From positions 1 to 64,000 of the forward strand of contig JAPHRD010000005.1 of assembly GCA_026196225.1 (NCBI GenBank): a stretch of 64,000 bases of DNA, written 5' to 3'. Below, one piece after another: positions 16,696 through 25,659 of the stretch. Numbering within the stretch: position 1 is the stretch's first letter; every line of letters begins with the position of its first letter. A model generated the notes under the pieces. The model was not told the DNA's origin. It saw only the letters and a program-made list of their open reading frames with translations, and did not search any database. A program made the translations under genes and the position numbers. This stretch comes from Motiliproteus sp. GTDB taxonomy: Bacteria > Pseudomonadota > Gammaproteobacteria > Pseudomonadales > Balneatricaceae.

Positions 16696-18007
16696 ATCGC
16701 AACCTCCTAATAATCGAACTCTTATCCAACGGCAGGCTACGATCCAGATGCACGGATACTGCCGCACCAGGATTCACCACCACCGCATCGAAACTTTGTT
16801 TCTGTCTGGCCAAAAGCCATTCACTGACTTCATCGGTGGCCGATTGCACTGCTTCTCCCGCAGCCAGCTTGTTGATATTCCCACTCACCGTACTGGTTGT
16901 CGTACCCGTGAGTGCTGAGGTCTGGCGCTGCTGTTGGGCTTCAGCATAGGCCGAGCCCGCTGCACCGAGAGCAGCAAGCCCCACCCGTTGCGATAGAAAT
17001 GCTGGTGCATTCGTGACAAAGCGCCCGGCAACACAGGGCACACCGCTGGGATCAGAGATATAACCCAAGGGCTGACCCGCGCTGCTGTGATTGACAATGG
17101 AACCGTCTTCAAAAATAAACGTGGCAGACATCAGCCGGGCGCTGACACAAGACAAGTTCCAATCACCAAAACCCAGGCCACTAAATATCATGCCTTCAAC
17201 TTCCGGCAATTCGTGACCATTGGCTAACAGATTTTCTCTGCCTATATAGATTTTTATGGGGTACGGATCAGGCGTTTGCCCCTCGACGGGGATGCGACCA
17301 ATTAACGCAGTCAGCGCTAGGCCATCGGTGAGCGTGGCATCTTTCGGTAAGGTATACACCGGCTCAATCACTACCTCGGGCTTAGATGCCGATGCCTGTT
17401 CCTCGACAGGTTCTGCGCTCACCGTTGGGCCTTGCAGCAAGCCGGTAAAACGACTGCTCTCGCCACCCTCTGATTCTGGTTCAGCCCAATCGAGAGGGTT
17501 AAACCACTCCCCCTGATTGGGGTCGTCTCGCAATACGCCTTGTTCATCAAAACCAAAACCTATTGGGAGGCCTTCTTCATTTAATGGCGTTTTTGCCAAC
17601 GCTTGCTCACCGCGCACATCGGCCAGCTCACGTTGCAAGCTCGCCAGCGTTTGTTCGAGCGAGGTAATAGTTGCTTTGGTATCCGCGAGTTGTTGCTGTG
17701 CGTCTTCACTGGAATGAGTCAGTGCTGAGAGTTGCTGCCGGTTTTCCAGCACTTGTTCCATCTTGTCTTCTGTAGACTCATGCAAGGCATCGGCTTTTCT
17801 GACCGCTTCGCGGGCATAAGCCTGCAATGCGCGAATAGTGTCAGTTTGGGTATCGCCATCCTCACGCTTGGCAGCAGGATCATAACCCGGCACCTGCTCG
17901 ATAGGCTGGTGGCTGACTTTGCTCTCAGAGCACATCACCAAGGACAAACACAATACAGCTACTACCGCACCGCCGATCAATAGCGGATTCATACGTTTCT
18001 CAGCCAT
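16655..18007 (-). CDS. traB: ICE protein, PFL_4705 family (TraB/VirB10-like)
   Basis: This is a 450-residue protein from ATG 18007 (GGAGG upstream). It has one N-terminal membrane segment (about 7-25), a long coiled coil (about 50-120, with SALTHSSEDAQQQLADTK), a Pro/Glu-rich linker and a C-terminal VirB10-like beta-barrel domain (LTDGLALTALIGRIPVEG, CVAGRFVTN). It should span the envelope and join the inner-membrane channel to the outer-membrane pore. It overlaps both neighbours. Confidence 0.88.
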   Translation of the reverse strand: MAEKRMNPLLIGGAVVAVLCLSLVMCSESKVSHQPIEQVPGYDPAAKREDGDTQTDTIRALQAYAREAVRKADALHESTEDKMEQVLENRQQLSALTHSSEDAQQQLADTKATITSLEQTLASLQRELADVRGEQALAKTPLNEEGLPIGFGFDEQGVLRDDPNQGEWFNPLDWAEPESEGGESSRFTGLLQGPTVSAEPVEEQASASKPEVVIEPVYTLPKDATLTDGLALTALIGRIPVEGQTPDPYPIKIYIGRENLLANGHELPEVEGMIFSGLGFGDWNLSCVSARLMSATFIFEDGSIVNHSSAGQPLGYISDPSGVPCVAGRFVTNAPAFLSQRVGLAALGAAGSAYAEAQQQRQTSALTGTTTSTVSGNINKLAAGEAVQSATDEVSEWLLARQKQSFDAVVVNPGAAVSVHLDRSLPLDKSSIIRRLRYAKDDTHARIDLD

Positions 18008-18875
18008 CGGTCGCCTCCTCAAATTCACCGTTAGGTTGAGGGGCAACACCCAAGCTTTCGATAAAGGGGCGATCCGATACCAAGTACAAGGTAGTGGTAT
18101 CGGTCTCTTTGCCTGCTACACCCAAGAAATCATGCTGGGTGACGGCAGTTAGCCAGCCACCTCGCAGTGAATGAGCCAAGTCGATTGTATTGGGCTTGTT
18201 ACTATCGGAGAAATTCAAATGGAGGTTTTGGCCAGTGACATTGCGTAGTTTGATTGCCGTTACTGTAAAACCGCCCCCTTGCCAAGCGGCGAGAGGCTGC
18301 GCATCGATTCGCTGGCCACGTATCAGTGGTACAGGTTTTTGGACATCTATTGGAATACGTTTGATCTGACTGTCACCACGCAGCAACCGCTCTGGAGCGT
18401 AAAGCTGCTGTGCAGCATACCGGGTTAAACGCACTCGCCAATCTTCGGTTTGACGCACTGCGGCCTGATCTTTCGCCCGATTGGTCACTGCCTCCGGCTT
18501 CATCACCACCAACTCGTCACTGGCTGACTCCGAATCATTGACTGTCACATCGAGCAGATAGATGGTCTGATCCACCAAGCCCTGAATGCGAATGCGAGTG
18601 GCCGGAAAAGGCTCCATTGCCCGGATATATAAAACGCCGTTAGCGGCGACTACAGACAACTTGCGCTTTAAGCTATCGGGTAGCCAATATCGAACATCAC
18701 CGGGGAAATGAATGATGCGCTCTTGATTGCGCTGTATATGTACCGCGATCGGTCGCTTATCCCAGACAACCCGCTCCACGGCTGGGGACTGATCCGCTAT
18801 GGCTGAGTTGGCCACCCACAGCATGGCAAGCACGGCCACGATTTTCGATATTGCATTACTTCGCTGGTACGGCAT
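18000..18875 (-). CDS. traK: ICE protein, PFL_4704 family (TraK/VirB9-like)
   Basis: This 291-residue secreted protein has a signal peptide ending near SAIA-DQS. It matches the PFL_4704 family by ERVVWDKRPIAVHIQ, ERIIHFPGDVRYWLP and the GVLYIRAMEPFPATRIR beta strands. It is predicted to form the secretin-like periplasmic ring of the mating apparatus with the TraB-like protein and the lipoprotein. GGAGG precedes the ATG, which lies inside the end of the TraE-like gene. Confidence 0.87.
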   Translation of the reverse strand: MPYQRSNAISKIVAVLAMLWVANSAIADQSPAVERVVWDKRPIAVHIQRNQERIIHFPGDVRYWLPDSLKRKLSVVAANGVLYIRAMEPFPATRIRIQGLVDQTIYLLDVTVNDSESASDELVVMKPEAVTNRAKDQAAVRQTEDWRVRLTRYAAQQLYAPERLLRGDSQIKRIPIDVQKPVPLIRGQRIDAQPLAAWQGGGFTVTAIKLRNVTGQNLHLNFSDSNKPNTIDLAHSLRGGWLTAVTQHDFLGVAGKETDTTTLYLVSDRPFIESLGVAPQPNGEFEEATDG

Positions 18876-19554
18876 GACTCACCTCCGGCATAAAAGGTTG
18901 ACCAACCTGCTGTTCACTCAACAGTTCAGGCCGCATGGATGCATCACAATCCAGCGCCAGACCCCAAGGGTTTACTTCCTTATCCACATCAAAGCGCACT
19001 ACCCGCATCGGGTAGCGCAATAGGACATCTTTAACGGAATGGCCATTGATCGATTCGATGACATTCACATCGAGCCAGGTAAGCCAAGAAGTGCTGCTTT
19101 CAAATGTCACCCGCGAGCGGGTGTAAGAGTGACCGAGAATTTCCTGGATGCTGCGCACACGCTGGCGAAGTTCGCCCAGGCGTTGCTTTTCATTCATATC
19201 GGCTTCGAGGGCTACCCGGCAGCTTGGTGTCATAAAGCCCTGCAACTTGTAGATTTGTTGCGGGTAGTCTTTCTCGCCATCAGACGGCCAGCGGTTCAGT
19301 TGCTGAAAGATGTAATAGGCGAAGGTGTACACCAAGGGTGCTGGCACATTGTCGAACTGCGTCACCATGCCTTGTGTCAGATCGGGGGGAATATAGAGTC
19401 GCCGCGTTTCCTGTAAGACACCATTTCGCCACCACAGGGCAGCAATTACTACCGCTAGAAATATGATGGCTATGCGCAGTGAGCGTATATGATCAGTTGT
19501 GGCAATAAGCCGGTTACGCGCCTGGTTATTACGAAGGGATAATAGCTCTTTCAT
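18856..19554 (-). CDS. traE: ICE protein, PFL_4703 family (TraE/VirB8-like)
   Basis: This is a 232-residue protein starting at ATG 19554, which overlaps the upstream TraL-like stop as ATGA; the longer frame from 19716 is excluded. It has one membrane segment (about 26-42) and a periplasmic domain with TYTFAYYIFQQLNRWP-type sequence (LVYTFAYYIFQQLNRW), the conserved block of the family. It is predicted to be an inner-membrane scaffold of the mating channel. Confidence 0.88.
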   Translation of the reverse strand: MKELLSLRNNQARNRLIATTDHIRSLRIAIIFLAVVIAALWWRNGVLQETRRLYIPPDLTQGMVTQFDNVPAPLVYTFAYYIFQQLNRWPSDGEKDYPQQIYKLQGFMTPSCRVALEADMNEKQRLGELRQRVRSIQEILGHSYTRSRVTFESSTSWLTWLDVNVIESINGHSVKDVLLRYPMRVVRFDVDKEVNPWGLALDCDASMRPELLSEQQVGQPFMPEVSHAVPAK

Positions 19555-19913
19555 GGCCGAATCCTCCGGCCCACATCCCAAACCCGGCTTTGCCGAATGA
19601 ACGGCGACTTTATCAGGTGGCAGTCTTCCAGCCATAGGCGAAGCCGCAACTGGTAAAAACCCAGCGGACGACCACGCTTGAGCTTTTGCAGCACAGTGGC
19701 ACCAATTACCACCCAACCGATAACGAGTAATAGACCAATGCCTACACCCATCATCAAATAGCCGAATAACCCGCAGATAATGATACTGGCAGGCACCAAT
19801 ACTCCCGCACCCGTTGTCACCAGCATCATTAATTCAGAAAGTGAGCAACCCCGAAATATCGACGGCTCAGCGTTCAGGCGTAGCGGCAGTAGCTCATTGC
19901 GTTCCATAGGCAT
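19551..19913 (-). CDS. traL: Conjugative transfer region protein TIGR03750 (TraL-like)
   Basis: This 120-residue protein has two membrane segments (about 28-48 and 52-74), followed by KRGRPLGFYQLRLRLWLED, the hallmark of this ICE family. It corresponds to TraL/VirB3, a small inner-membrane part of the secretion channel. GGAG sits 6 bp before ATG 19913. Confidence 0.87.
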   Translation of the reverse strand: MPMERNELLPLRLNAEPSIFRGCSLSELMMLVTTGAGVLVPASIIICGLFGYLMMGVGIGLLLVIGWVVIGATVLQKLKRGRPLGFYQLRLRLWLEDCHLIKSPFIRQSRVWDVGRRIRP

Positions 19914-19923
19914 GGCCCCGCTC

Positions 19924-20310
19924 CTAGATAATGCCTACGGCTTCGTTCAGGAAGAACGACACGACGGCCAGTAACGCACCCGCAATCACCGCCGTTAGAC
20001 CTACCGAACCCCAATCGGGATCATTCGAGCTTCTGGCTTCGTTAAATTTGGACAGTAATATCCAGCCTACCCACAGAAACCCAGCGCCAGAGATCGCCAG
20101 CGCGATATAATCAACGGCATCGCCCGTCCATCCCTCCATAAATTGCAGGTAGTTGCCATTGGGCGCACCGTTAGATGGATTGACTGGCGTAGGAAGCTGA
20201 GCCTGGCCTGCAATCGATAGCAACCCAAGCCAGAGCAGTTGCCAGCGAGATTGGAAAAATTGACAGGCGCGTTGCCGCTTGCAGCGCGACAGGACAGTTA
20301 AGACATTCAT
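19924..20310 (-). CDS. Conjugative transfer region protein TIGR03745 (pilin-like)
   Basis: This 128-residue protein has a long signal segment (about 25-38, ending GQA-QLP) and two mature membrane segments (about 66-88 and 104-124). That is the arrangement of VirB2/TraA-type pilins. The GWTGDAVDYIALAISGAGFLWVG core fits the TIGR03745 family. AGGAG precedes the ATG. It is the candidate pilus subunit of this ICE. Confidence 0.82.
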   Translation of the reverse strand: MNVLTVLSRCKRQRACQFFQSRWQLLWLGLLSIAGQAQLPTPVNPSNGAPNGNYLQFMEGWTGDAVDYIALAISGAGFLWVGWILLSKFNEARSSNDPDWGSVGLTAVIAGALLAVVSFFLNEAVGII

Positions 20311-20407
20311 TGGCGTTCTCCTATATTGTTAGCCAAATGTGTGTCGTTGTTGCTGTCGCGGTGGCGGAGCCAAAAACGAGGGTTAAAAAGTCGGTGTTTT
20401 TCTCAGC

Positions 20408-20647
20408 TCATCGAAGAAGAAAGCCCAAGACTAAGGTCAAAAATATCGGTCTGACTGACCGAATCAGGAAGTCATAGAAATCGATTTTTCGCCTCGACCA
20501 GGCTTTCCACTGGGTATAGATAACCCAAACTGCCCAAATGTAGAGCACAGAGTAAAAGATCAGTAGAATGGTCAAATTGAAGCTGCTCATGGGTACACCG
20601 AGGGTTGCCCCGGTGAAAGCAGCTTCCTGGGAGGCAGATACCGCCAT
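20408..20647 (-). CDS. ICE protein, PFL_4701 family (TIGR03758)
   Basis: This 79-residue protein has two hydrophobic segments (about 23-44 and 63-79) separated by the basic loop QWKAWSRRKIDFYDF, which is the conserved feature of the family. Its ATG overlaps the RAQPRD gene stop as TAATG. It is a small inner-membrane component of the pilus locus with unknown exact function. Confidence 0.82.
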   Translation of the reverse strand: MAVSASQEAAFTGATLGVPMSSFNLTILLIFYSVLYIWAVWVIYTQWKAWSRRKIDFYDFLIRSVRPIFLTLVLGFLLR

Positions 20648-20937
20648 TAGCGGTATTCCCCGGAGATCGAAGGCAGGGATCGCGGTTCACGACGCTGATT
20701 GTTCAAAATATCGCCAACCCCCTCCTGAATACGTTGCAAATCAGCTTTTAGTTGCACGTAATCAATCTGCTGACGGTCATTCTGGTTGACTGATTGCTCG
20801 GCTTCCTCAACGATGCTATTGATAACTTTTAGCTCAGAATGTAGCCGTTGGAGTACTGTACGCTCCTGATCTGTTATGGCTTGAGAAGCTGAGGCGGTGG
20901 TAATTGCAACAATGGCTAAGAGTGCTCTGTAGCGCAT
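20647..20937 (-). CDS. RAQPRD-family ICE protein
   Basis: This is a 96-residue secreted protein from ATG 20937, the third possible Met, chosen because GGAG lies 7 bp upstream. A signal peptide ending near SQAI is followed by the family pattern RTVLQRLHSELKVIN, a DYVQLKADLQRIQEGV helix and a QRREPRSLPSISGEYR end; the name-giving RAQPRD motif is replaced by QRREPR. It is the first gene of this transfer block, just downstream of the CBASS cargo. Confidence 0.82.
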   Translation of the reverse strand: MRYRALLAIVAITTASASQAITDQERTVLQRLHSELKVINSIVEEAEQSVNQNDRQQIDYVQLKADLQRIQEGVGDILNNQRREPRSLPSISGEYR

Positions 20938-21019
20938 GATCATTCTCCTGTTTGGTGGAGCCATGATCAGCGATTGTTAAAATTTGGGCTACGAAAAATC
21001 TTTCAAGCATATAAGAAAG

Positions 21020-21478
21020 TTAACCTTCAATCTCAAGAACCTCTTTCCCAGTCCAAATTCCATACCACCTACCAACTCTCCCTTGAATTATAAGAACCAT
21101 AATTCTATTGGGCAGATTCTTACGCCAGCTACTTCTATCGATATTAGATGGATTAGGGTAATCCTCTGGATGTGTATGCCATTCACCTACCCAGGTTTTT
21201 AACCCTCCAGAATCTCTCCAGCACTGAAAAGCATAAGATTGATGATGAGGACTACATCGATAGAAACGGCTTCTTTTTTGCACATCCAGGTTTCCAGGAG
21301 CCGATAACTCTGTAATCCTCACATGCTCCTCTCGATATTCTCCAACGATAATCCCCCCAGCTTCAGAGGCTCGATCATCTAACTGCCGAAAGTTGTAAAG
21401 CGTTTCAATAATATTTGGCTCAATTAGGAGAAAGCCTCCTTGAGGCAAGCCCAACACTATTTGTTGCACACGGGACAC
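21020..21478 (-). CDS. cap3: CBASS deconjugating peptidase Cap3 (JAB/MPN+)
   Basis: This is a 152-residue single-domain JAMM peptidase. The zinc site is complete: E39 in SEAGGIIVGEY, H101-x-H103 in WHTHPEDYPNP, S111 and D114 in PSNID. In type II CBASS, Cap3 cleaves the bond that Cap2 makes between the cyclase C-terminus and its target. GTG 21478 overlaps the end of cap2. It is the last gene of the operon; the 82 bp to the RAQPRD gene hold no clear terminator. Confidence 0.9.
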   Translation of the reverse strand: MSRVQQIVLGLPQGGFLLIEPNIIETLYNFRQLDDRASEAGGIIVGEYREEHVRITELSAPGNLDVQKRSRFYRCSPHHQSYAFQCWRDSGGLKTWVGEWHTHPEDYPNPSNIDRSSWRKNLPNRIMVLIIQGRVGRWYGIWTGKEVLEIEG

Positions 21479-23193
21479 CCTTTCACAGGCTCTAGCACTT
21501 GATCTTTAACAGACCGAATATCAGATGAAAACTTTTGCTGGCAAAAAGTGGGCGCACCATCTTCTATCACAGATAATGCCATAGATTGAATCATCCCCGC
21601 TGCAGTCAAACTAGACTGGCTGGAAAACGGCAAAAAAGTCCTACCACAGTGGCGACGGAAAGCTTTGTTGTGGTCAGGTGCTTTATGCTCAGAAAATAAT
21701 GGAAATCTTGGCAACCTTTGATTGCCATTAAAGTTACTTAAACAACCATAACATGCCTTGTCCCCGCTATCTTTTAGCACCCTTGCAGCTTTCCCATACG
21801 CATCCACCCATCCATGAATAAGAGTAGGCCTTTTTTCTTTGGATTGGTAATGACTCCTATACCAGCTGGATAACAGGATAGAGAAAGTATCATCCCCTGT
21901 TGCATCGATAATAATATCCCACTTTCCTTCTATATCTTTATTCGTGAATTCGTCATTAGCCACGACGCTTATAGGCAGCTTCTGATTATCTAAAAAATGT
22001 TTAACACTATGGCTTTTCGATTCTAATAGATAGTCCTTTCCCAAAATGTGCCGACCTAAGTTACCAGCATTAAAGGTATCACCATCAAATAGATGAAAGC
22101 TTCCTAACCCACCCCCAGCACCACACTGACTCAATGCTTGAGCCGCATAACCTCCAATGGTCCCACAACCAATTAATGCAATACGCTTATCAATAAGGCT
22201 ATGATTTTGGGGTTGGTTGCGTTGAAAAATGAATGATGGCGAAGCCTCTTCCACTCGAAGCCTAACAAAACTTTTAGTCATACCCATAGAGCACAACGAA
22301 GCTGACAACTGATTAAGCTTGTATCCTCCGCTCCTCTTGCGTTTGCCTCTACCACCAGCAGTTCTTTTACTACCCCTAGCTCTTTCGATAACCTTATAGC
22401 CCTGCTGAGTGAACTTAATCAATGCAGCAAATATTTCATCACCATGCGTTAAGCAAATGATTACATTGTGATGCTTACCCATTCGAGCAATTAATCTTCC
22501 AACTAAAACCCCATATGAATCCTGATCAATAGCACCTAGCCATTTAAGTAGATCTCCAAGCGATCTTGGAGGCCACGAAATCCCATTAGGCATACGCAGG
22601 TTATTCTTCAAATTCTGTATTAATGCAGGATAAAACGTCTTAACATCAGCACCATCACGAGATTGAACCCAATCTTTAGCTTGCTGTTCGTCATCAGCTA
22701 AAACAAATTCAATACAGCTCTCCCCAGAAAGATTTTTCCGTTCAAACTGACAAAAAACTCCGTCATTATTATCACCAACTTTAAAAACAGGATATTTCCC
22801 CTGCCAATAGGAAGAAAACTCCGCTTGCAAGCTTTCATCTACTTTGCCATCTACCCAAAGATTAATGACGTTATTAACCAAGTGAATACAAGTGGCTATC
22901 GCTCCTGCCGCATCAAGAGGAAATATGTTCGACGTTTCTCGATCAATATAACAAAGAGAACCGTCTGCATTGATATTAGACAAAACCCTGTCTGACAAAG
23001 AATCGGGAAAAGAGACAATGTATGCTTCCGGAAGGTTAGTCATATCAGCACATATGCTTGAAAATCTAACCCTAAAAATTCCTAATTTCGTCTCATACTC
23101 ACCTAAAAAAGCCGGTTCAAAATCCGGCGCTTTACGATCAGGTCTGAAGTCATAGGCAAGAAAAGCATCAACAATCTCCTCAGAAAACGACAT
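21457..23193 (-). CDS. cap2: CBASS E1-E2 fusion Cap2
   Basis: This 578-residue protein joins an N-terminal E2-like domain (candidate catalytic C81 in NADGSLCYID) to a C-terminal ThiF/E1-like adenylation domain (IALIGCGTIGGYAAQ; GNLGRHILGK; Zn-type CYGC and CPVC pairs). Cap2 activates the C-terminus of the cyclase and conjugates it, priming cyclase activity. The start overlaps the cyclase stop as TAATG. Length and domain order match Cap2 of the capV-dncV systems. Confidence 0.9.
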   Translation of the reverse strand: MSFSEEIVDAFLAYDFRPDRKAPDFEPAFLGEYETKLGIFRVRFSSICADMTNLPEAYIVSFPDSLSDRVLSNINADGSLCYIDRETSNIFPLDAAGAIATCIHLVNNVINLWVDGKVDESLQAEFSSYWQGKYPVFKVGDNNDGVFCQFERKNLSGESCIEFVLADDEQQAKDWVQSRDGADVKTFYPALIQNLKNNLRMPNGISWPPRSLGDLLKWLGAIDQDSYGVLVGRLIARMGKHHNVIICLTHGDEIFAALIKFTQQGYKVIERARGSKRTAGGRGKRKRSGGYKLNQLSASLCSMGMTKSFVRLRVEEASPSFIFQRNQPQNHSLIDKRIALIGCGTIGGYAAQALSQCGAGGGLGSFHLFDGDTFNAGNLGRHILGKDYLLESKSHSVKHFLDNQKLPISVVANDEFTNKDIEGKWDIIIDATGDDTFSILLSSWYRSHYQSKEKRPTLIHGWVDAYGKAARVLKDSGDKACYGCLSNFNGNQRLPRFPLFSEHKAPDHNKAFRRHCGRTFLPFSSQSSLTAAGMIQSMALSVIEDGAPTFCQQKFSSDIRSVKDQVLEPVKGCPVCNK

Positions 23194-24410
23194 TAACCCG
23201 CCTGCATATTTTCTACTTTAGGCTGGGGCTGAGGCTTAGGTGGTTTCGACATTACGGCAACTACGGAGGCCGCCTGTATCAGATCTGGTCTGTTGGGTAT
23301 GCGGCTACCAAAACAGCCCGTCAGGTAACTCACAACATCTTGTTGGTTAATCGAATTCAGCAGTGCCAACTTAACTTGTGACTTGAGCCTTTCCGCACCT
23401 GATAAAATCAACTCCTTTTCGTTCTCCGACATGTTTGACTTAGGAAATAAATCCGGCTCGGATTCGTCAACAGGATTCGCCACACCCATTTGTAATTGTC
23501 GATATAATCGCTCTGTACAAAACAACAAGGCTTCACTGTCATCTTTAAAGCGTTTACCAGCCTCCTTAAAAGATCCAACAGCACAGGCCATCAAGGTTAT
23601 TGAAGATGGGCCCCCATTTGTAAACTGATAGTCCCGCCAAGCCTTCAAATAGCGACATATTCGGCGCAAAATTTCTCCATGATCCTGAACAGCACCTGAG
23701 AACCAGCGACTAATTTTAGCCGGGTCAGATTTAATCCAATGCTCTTTGTTTCTCACTGCCAAATAAACATCATCGCTATCCAAATACCCTCGACCCTGAT
23801 CCATTGCAAAAGATAGACTTTCATCCATCCTGTTAAGCGCCAAAACCTCATAACGCTCACGCGGTATCGCATATAGCGGAACATCAACATGCATATCATG
23901 GCGCACAATTACTCTGGAACAGGTAGGTTTATCCCCTACAAATCTCCAAGAATGTATATCTGCTAACTCCTCAAGGACTGCATCAACAATTTTGAAAAAT
24001 AACCCCTTCCCCACTATAGGGCCTTCACGTAATACTTCTATTGGCAAATATACGCCATCATCCAAATCCATTTGCTGTGGAGGCTGGTGGCATGGTGTGT
24101 TCATCGTGCCGTAAATAAAAGACCCTTGACTGGCAAATTTAGGCGCAAGTTTTTTCAATGCAGCCTTCTGATCAGACGGAAGCTGTCGAATACTATCCAC
24201 TATCGATTCTGGCAAGCTATTGCTGTTCAACTGCCAGCGGCCCGATGAGTCCAACACCAGAGAGTCCATAACGATTTTGAAAGCATGCCTTAGCCCTTTG
24301 CGAATCAGCTGACGGACCTGTTTTAGATACTTAATTTCATCTTCTGATGGGGTAATAACAGGCTTAAACCCCTCACCTGAACTCAAAAGCTTATGAGCGC
24401 TGTACTTCAT
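23193..24410 (-). CDS. dncV: CBASS cyclic-nucleotide synthase, DncV-like CD-NTase
   Basis: This is a 405-residue protein from ATG 24410 (GGGGG 9 bp upstream); the frame from 24485 lies inside capV. The nucleotidyltransferase core is complete: GS at 96-97 in SQGSFIYGTMN, D115 and D117 in QQMDLDDGVYLP, and D176 in MHVDVPLYAI. The pattern is close to Vibrio DncV as I remember it, which makes 3',3'-cGAMP, so that product is likely but unproven. The C-terminus ends in NMQAG, a small-residue tail suited to Cap2 activation. Confidence 0.9.
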   Translation of the reverse strand: MKYSAHKLLSSGEGFKPVITPSEDEIKYLKQVRQLIRKGLRHAFKIVMDSLVLDSSGRWQLNSNSLPESIVDSIRQLPSDQKAALKKLAPKFASQGSFIYGTMNTPCHQPPQQMDLDDGVYLPIEVLREGPIVGKGLFFKIVDAVLEELADIHSWRFVGDKPTCSRVIVRHDMHVDVPLYAIPRERYEVLALNRMDESLSFAMDQGRGYLDSDDVYLAVRNKEHWIKSDPAKISRWFSGAVQDHGEILRRICRYLKAWRDYQFTNGGPSSITLMACAVGSFKEAGKRFKDDSEALLFCTERLYRQLQMGVANPVDESEPDLFPKSNMSENEKELILSGAERLKSQVKLALLNSINQQDVVSYLTGCFGSRIPNRPDLIQAASVVAVMSKPPKPQPQPKVENMQAG

Positions 24411-25440
24411 AAGGTTTTCCCCCTTTGTGAAAAATAATTGTGTCTGGAATATGTTCAAAGAAAGACATGACGTTATCCATACCAATTGCGTATTGCCCTT
24501 TATCCTTCCCTCTTCCTTTTAGCATTTGAGCAGCTGGATCATTGCCATTATCAAGCGTGATGCTTTTACTCTGCTCTGGTGTATTGGGTTCATCTAATTC
24601 AACAAACCGCTCTTCCAAGAGCTGCCTGGTAATGAAGTTATGCATACCCTCATTGGAACTAAGAGTCAGATCAATTAACTTTCTCCCCATACCCCAACCA
24701 GTCAGATAACCCCATGAGTTGATCAAGCGATCGGAGTTCAGCGTAGTTTGCACGCCCATCGTTCCTACGCAAAGAAGCCTAATATCTTTAGGTTTTTGCC
24801 CTAAGAAGTGTGTAGCTTCATGGTAGGCAATTAACGAAGGGCTGTTAGCAATCAGGCCACCATCTAGCATCAGACGGTCGTCAACAATATAAGGGTCAAA
24901 ATACGTTGGCGCTGCACTTGTTGCCAATGCCACATCAACCAATGGCAGCTTGTGGTCAATATCAAATTTGGGGTGGTGGGACGATTTGTACATCTTAGGC
25001 AATCCAGTAGTTCCATTGACAGCCGGGATCACCACCCGCGTTCTCAAGTCTGATACCTTTTTATCGCCAAAGGCATCTTCAAGAACGACTCTAAGTTTAT
25101 CTTGGTTGTATAAAGAGGTGGCTCCCTGCTTAAAAGCCCCAGCAAAAGCAGATAACCCAGGTACCCTTCTTAACCAGGATTTGTAGAATATTTGCTTCCT
25201 GTTTTGATCTAGTAACTCTTGTAAAGAGCGAGCCGTTAATCCGGATGCCAACCCTAAGGCCAGTATGCCCCCAATAGAGGTTCCGCTAATCAAGTCGAAA
25301 TGATCGGCGATACAATAATCTGGTTTTTCATACCGGTCAGCCAAGCTCTGCTCAATAGTCGCCAGTACTGATATTGTATAAAGCCCTCTCACCCCACCAC
25401 CAGATAGTGATAAAACCTGAAATCGTGTTTCTACGGACAA
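24391..25440 (-). CDS. capV: CBASS patatin-like phospholipase effector CapV
   Basis: This 349-residue protein has the patatin catalytic dyad: oxyanion loop GGGVRG (14-19), nucleophile S55 in GTSIG, and D193 in LDGGLIANSP. In CBASS the second messenger switches CapV on, and it degrades the inner membrane and kills the infected cell. It is the first gene of the four-gene operon. The start is a TTG at 25440 behind AGGAG. Its promoter overlaps a perfect inverted repeat. Confidence 0.92.
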   Translation of the reverse strand: MSVETRFQVLSLSGGGVRGLYTISVLATIEQSLADRYEKPDYCIADHFDLISGTSIGGILALGLASGLTARSLQELLDQNRKQIFYKSWLRRVPGLSAFAGAFKQGATSLYNQDKLRVVLEDAFGDKKVSDLRTRVVIPAVNGTTGLPKMYKSSHHPKFDIDHKLPLVDVALATSAAPTYFDPYIVDDRLMLDGGLIANSPSLIAYHEATHFLGQKPKDIRLLCVGTMGVQTTLNSDRLINSWGYLTGWGMGRKLIDLTLSSNEGMHNFITRQLLEERFVELDEPNTPEQSKSITLDNGNDPAAQMLKGRGKDKGQYAIGMDNVMSFFEHIPDTIIFHKGGKPYEVQRS

Positions 25441-25531
25441 AACCCTCTCCTAAAGCTCCGATTTACTGCTTGAGCCCACCAAACAGCTAAAATCACATTC
25501 AACTGGAGCAATCAAAACCTACCCCACCCAT

Positions 25532-25568
25532 ATCAAAATGATTATACCGATCATTTTGATGATGTAAA
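25532..25568 (-). promoter_or_regulatory. capV promoter covered by a perfect inverted repeat (candidate CapW operator)
   Basis: ATCAAAATGAT (25532-25542) and its exact complement ATCATTTTGAT (25550-25560) flank a 7-bp spacer. On the minus strand a -35 TTTACA (25563-25568) and a -10 TATAAT (25541-25546), 16 bp apart, run through the repeat. A protein bound here would block capV transcription. Confidence 0.75.
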
Positions 25569-25582
25569 CTATATATACGACA

Positions 25583-25613
25583 TTGATACATATTGATATA
25601 CATGGGGGATAAT
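25583..25613 (+). promoter_or_regulatory. Possible capW promoter
   Basis: TTGATA (25583-25588) and GATAAT (25608-25613) are 19 bp apart, pointing at capW. The direct repeat ATTGATA-CAT-ATTGATA overlaps the -35 and could be a second regulator site. Confidence 0.35.
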
Positions 25614-25659
25614 ACTATTATTTCAACACCTCCCTACATAATCATAATTAGTTACCTAG

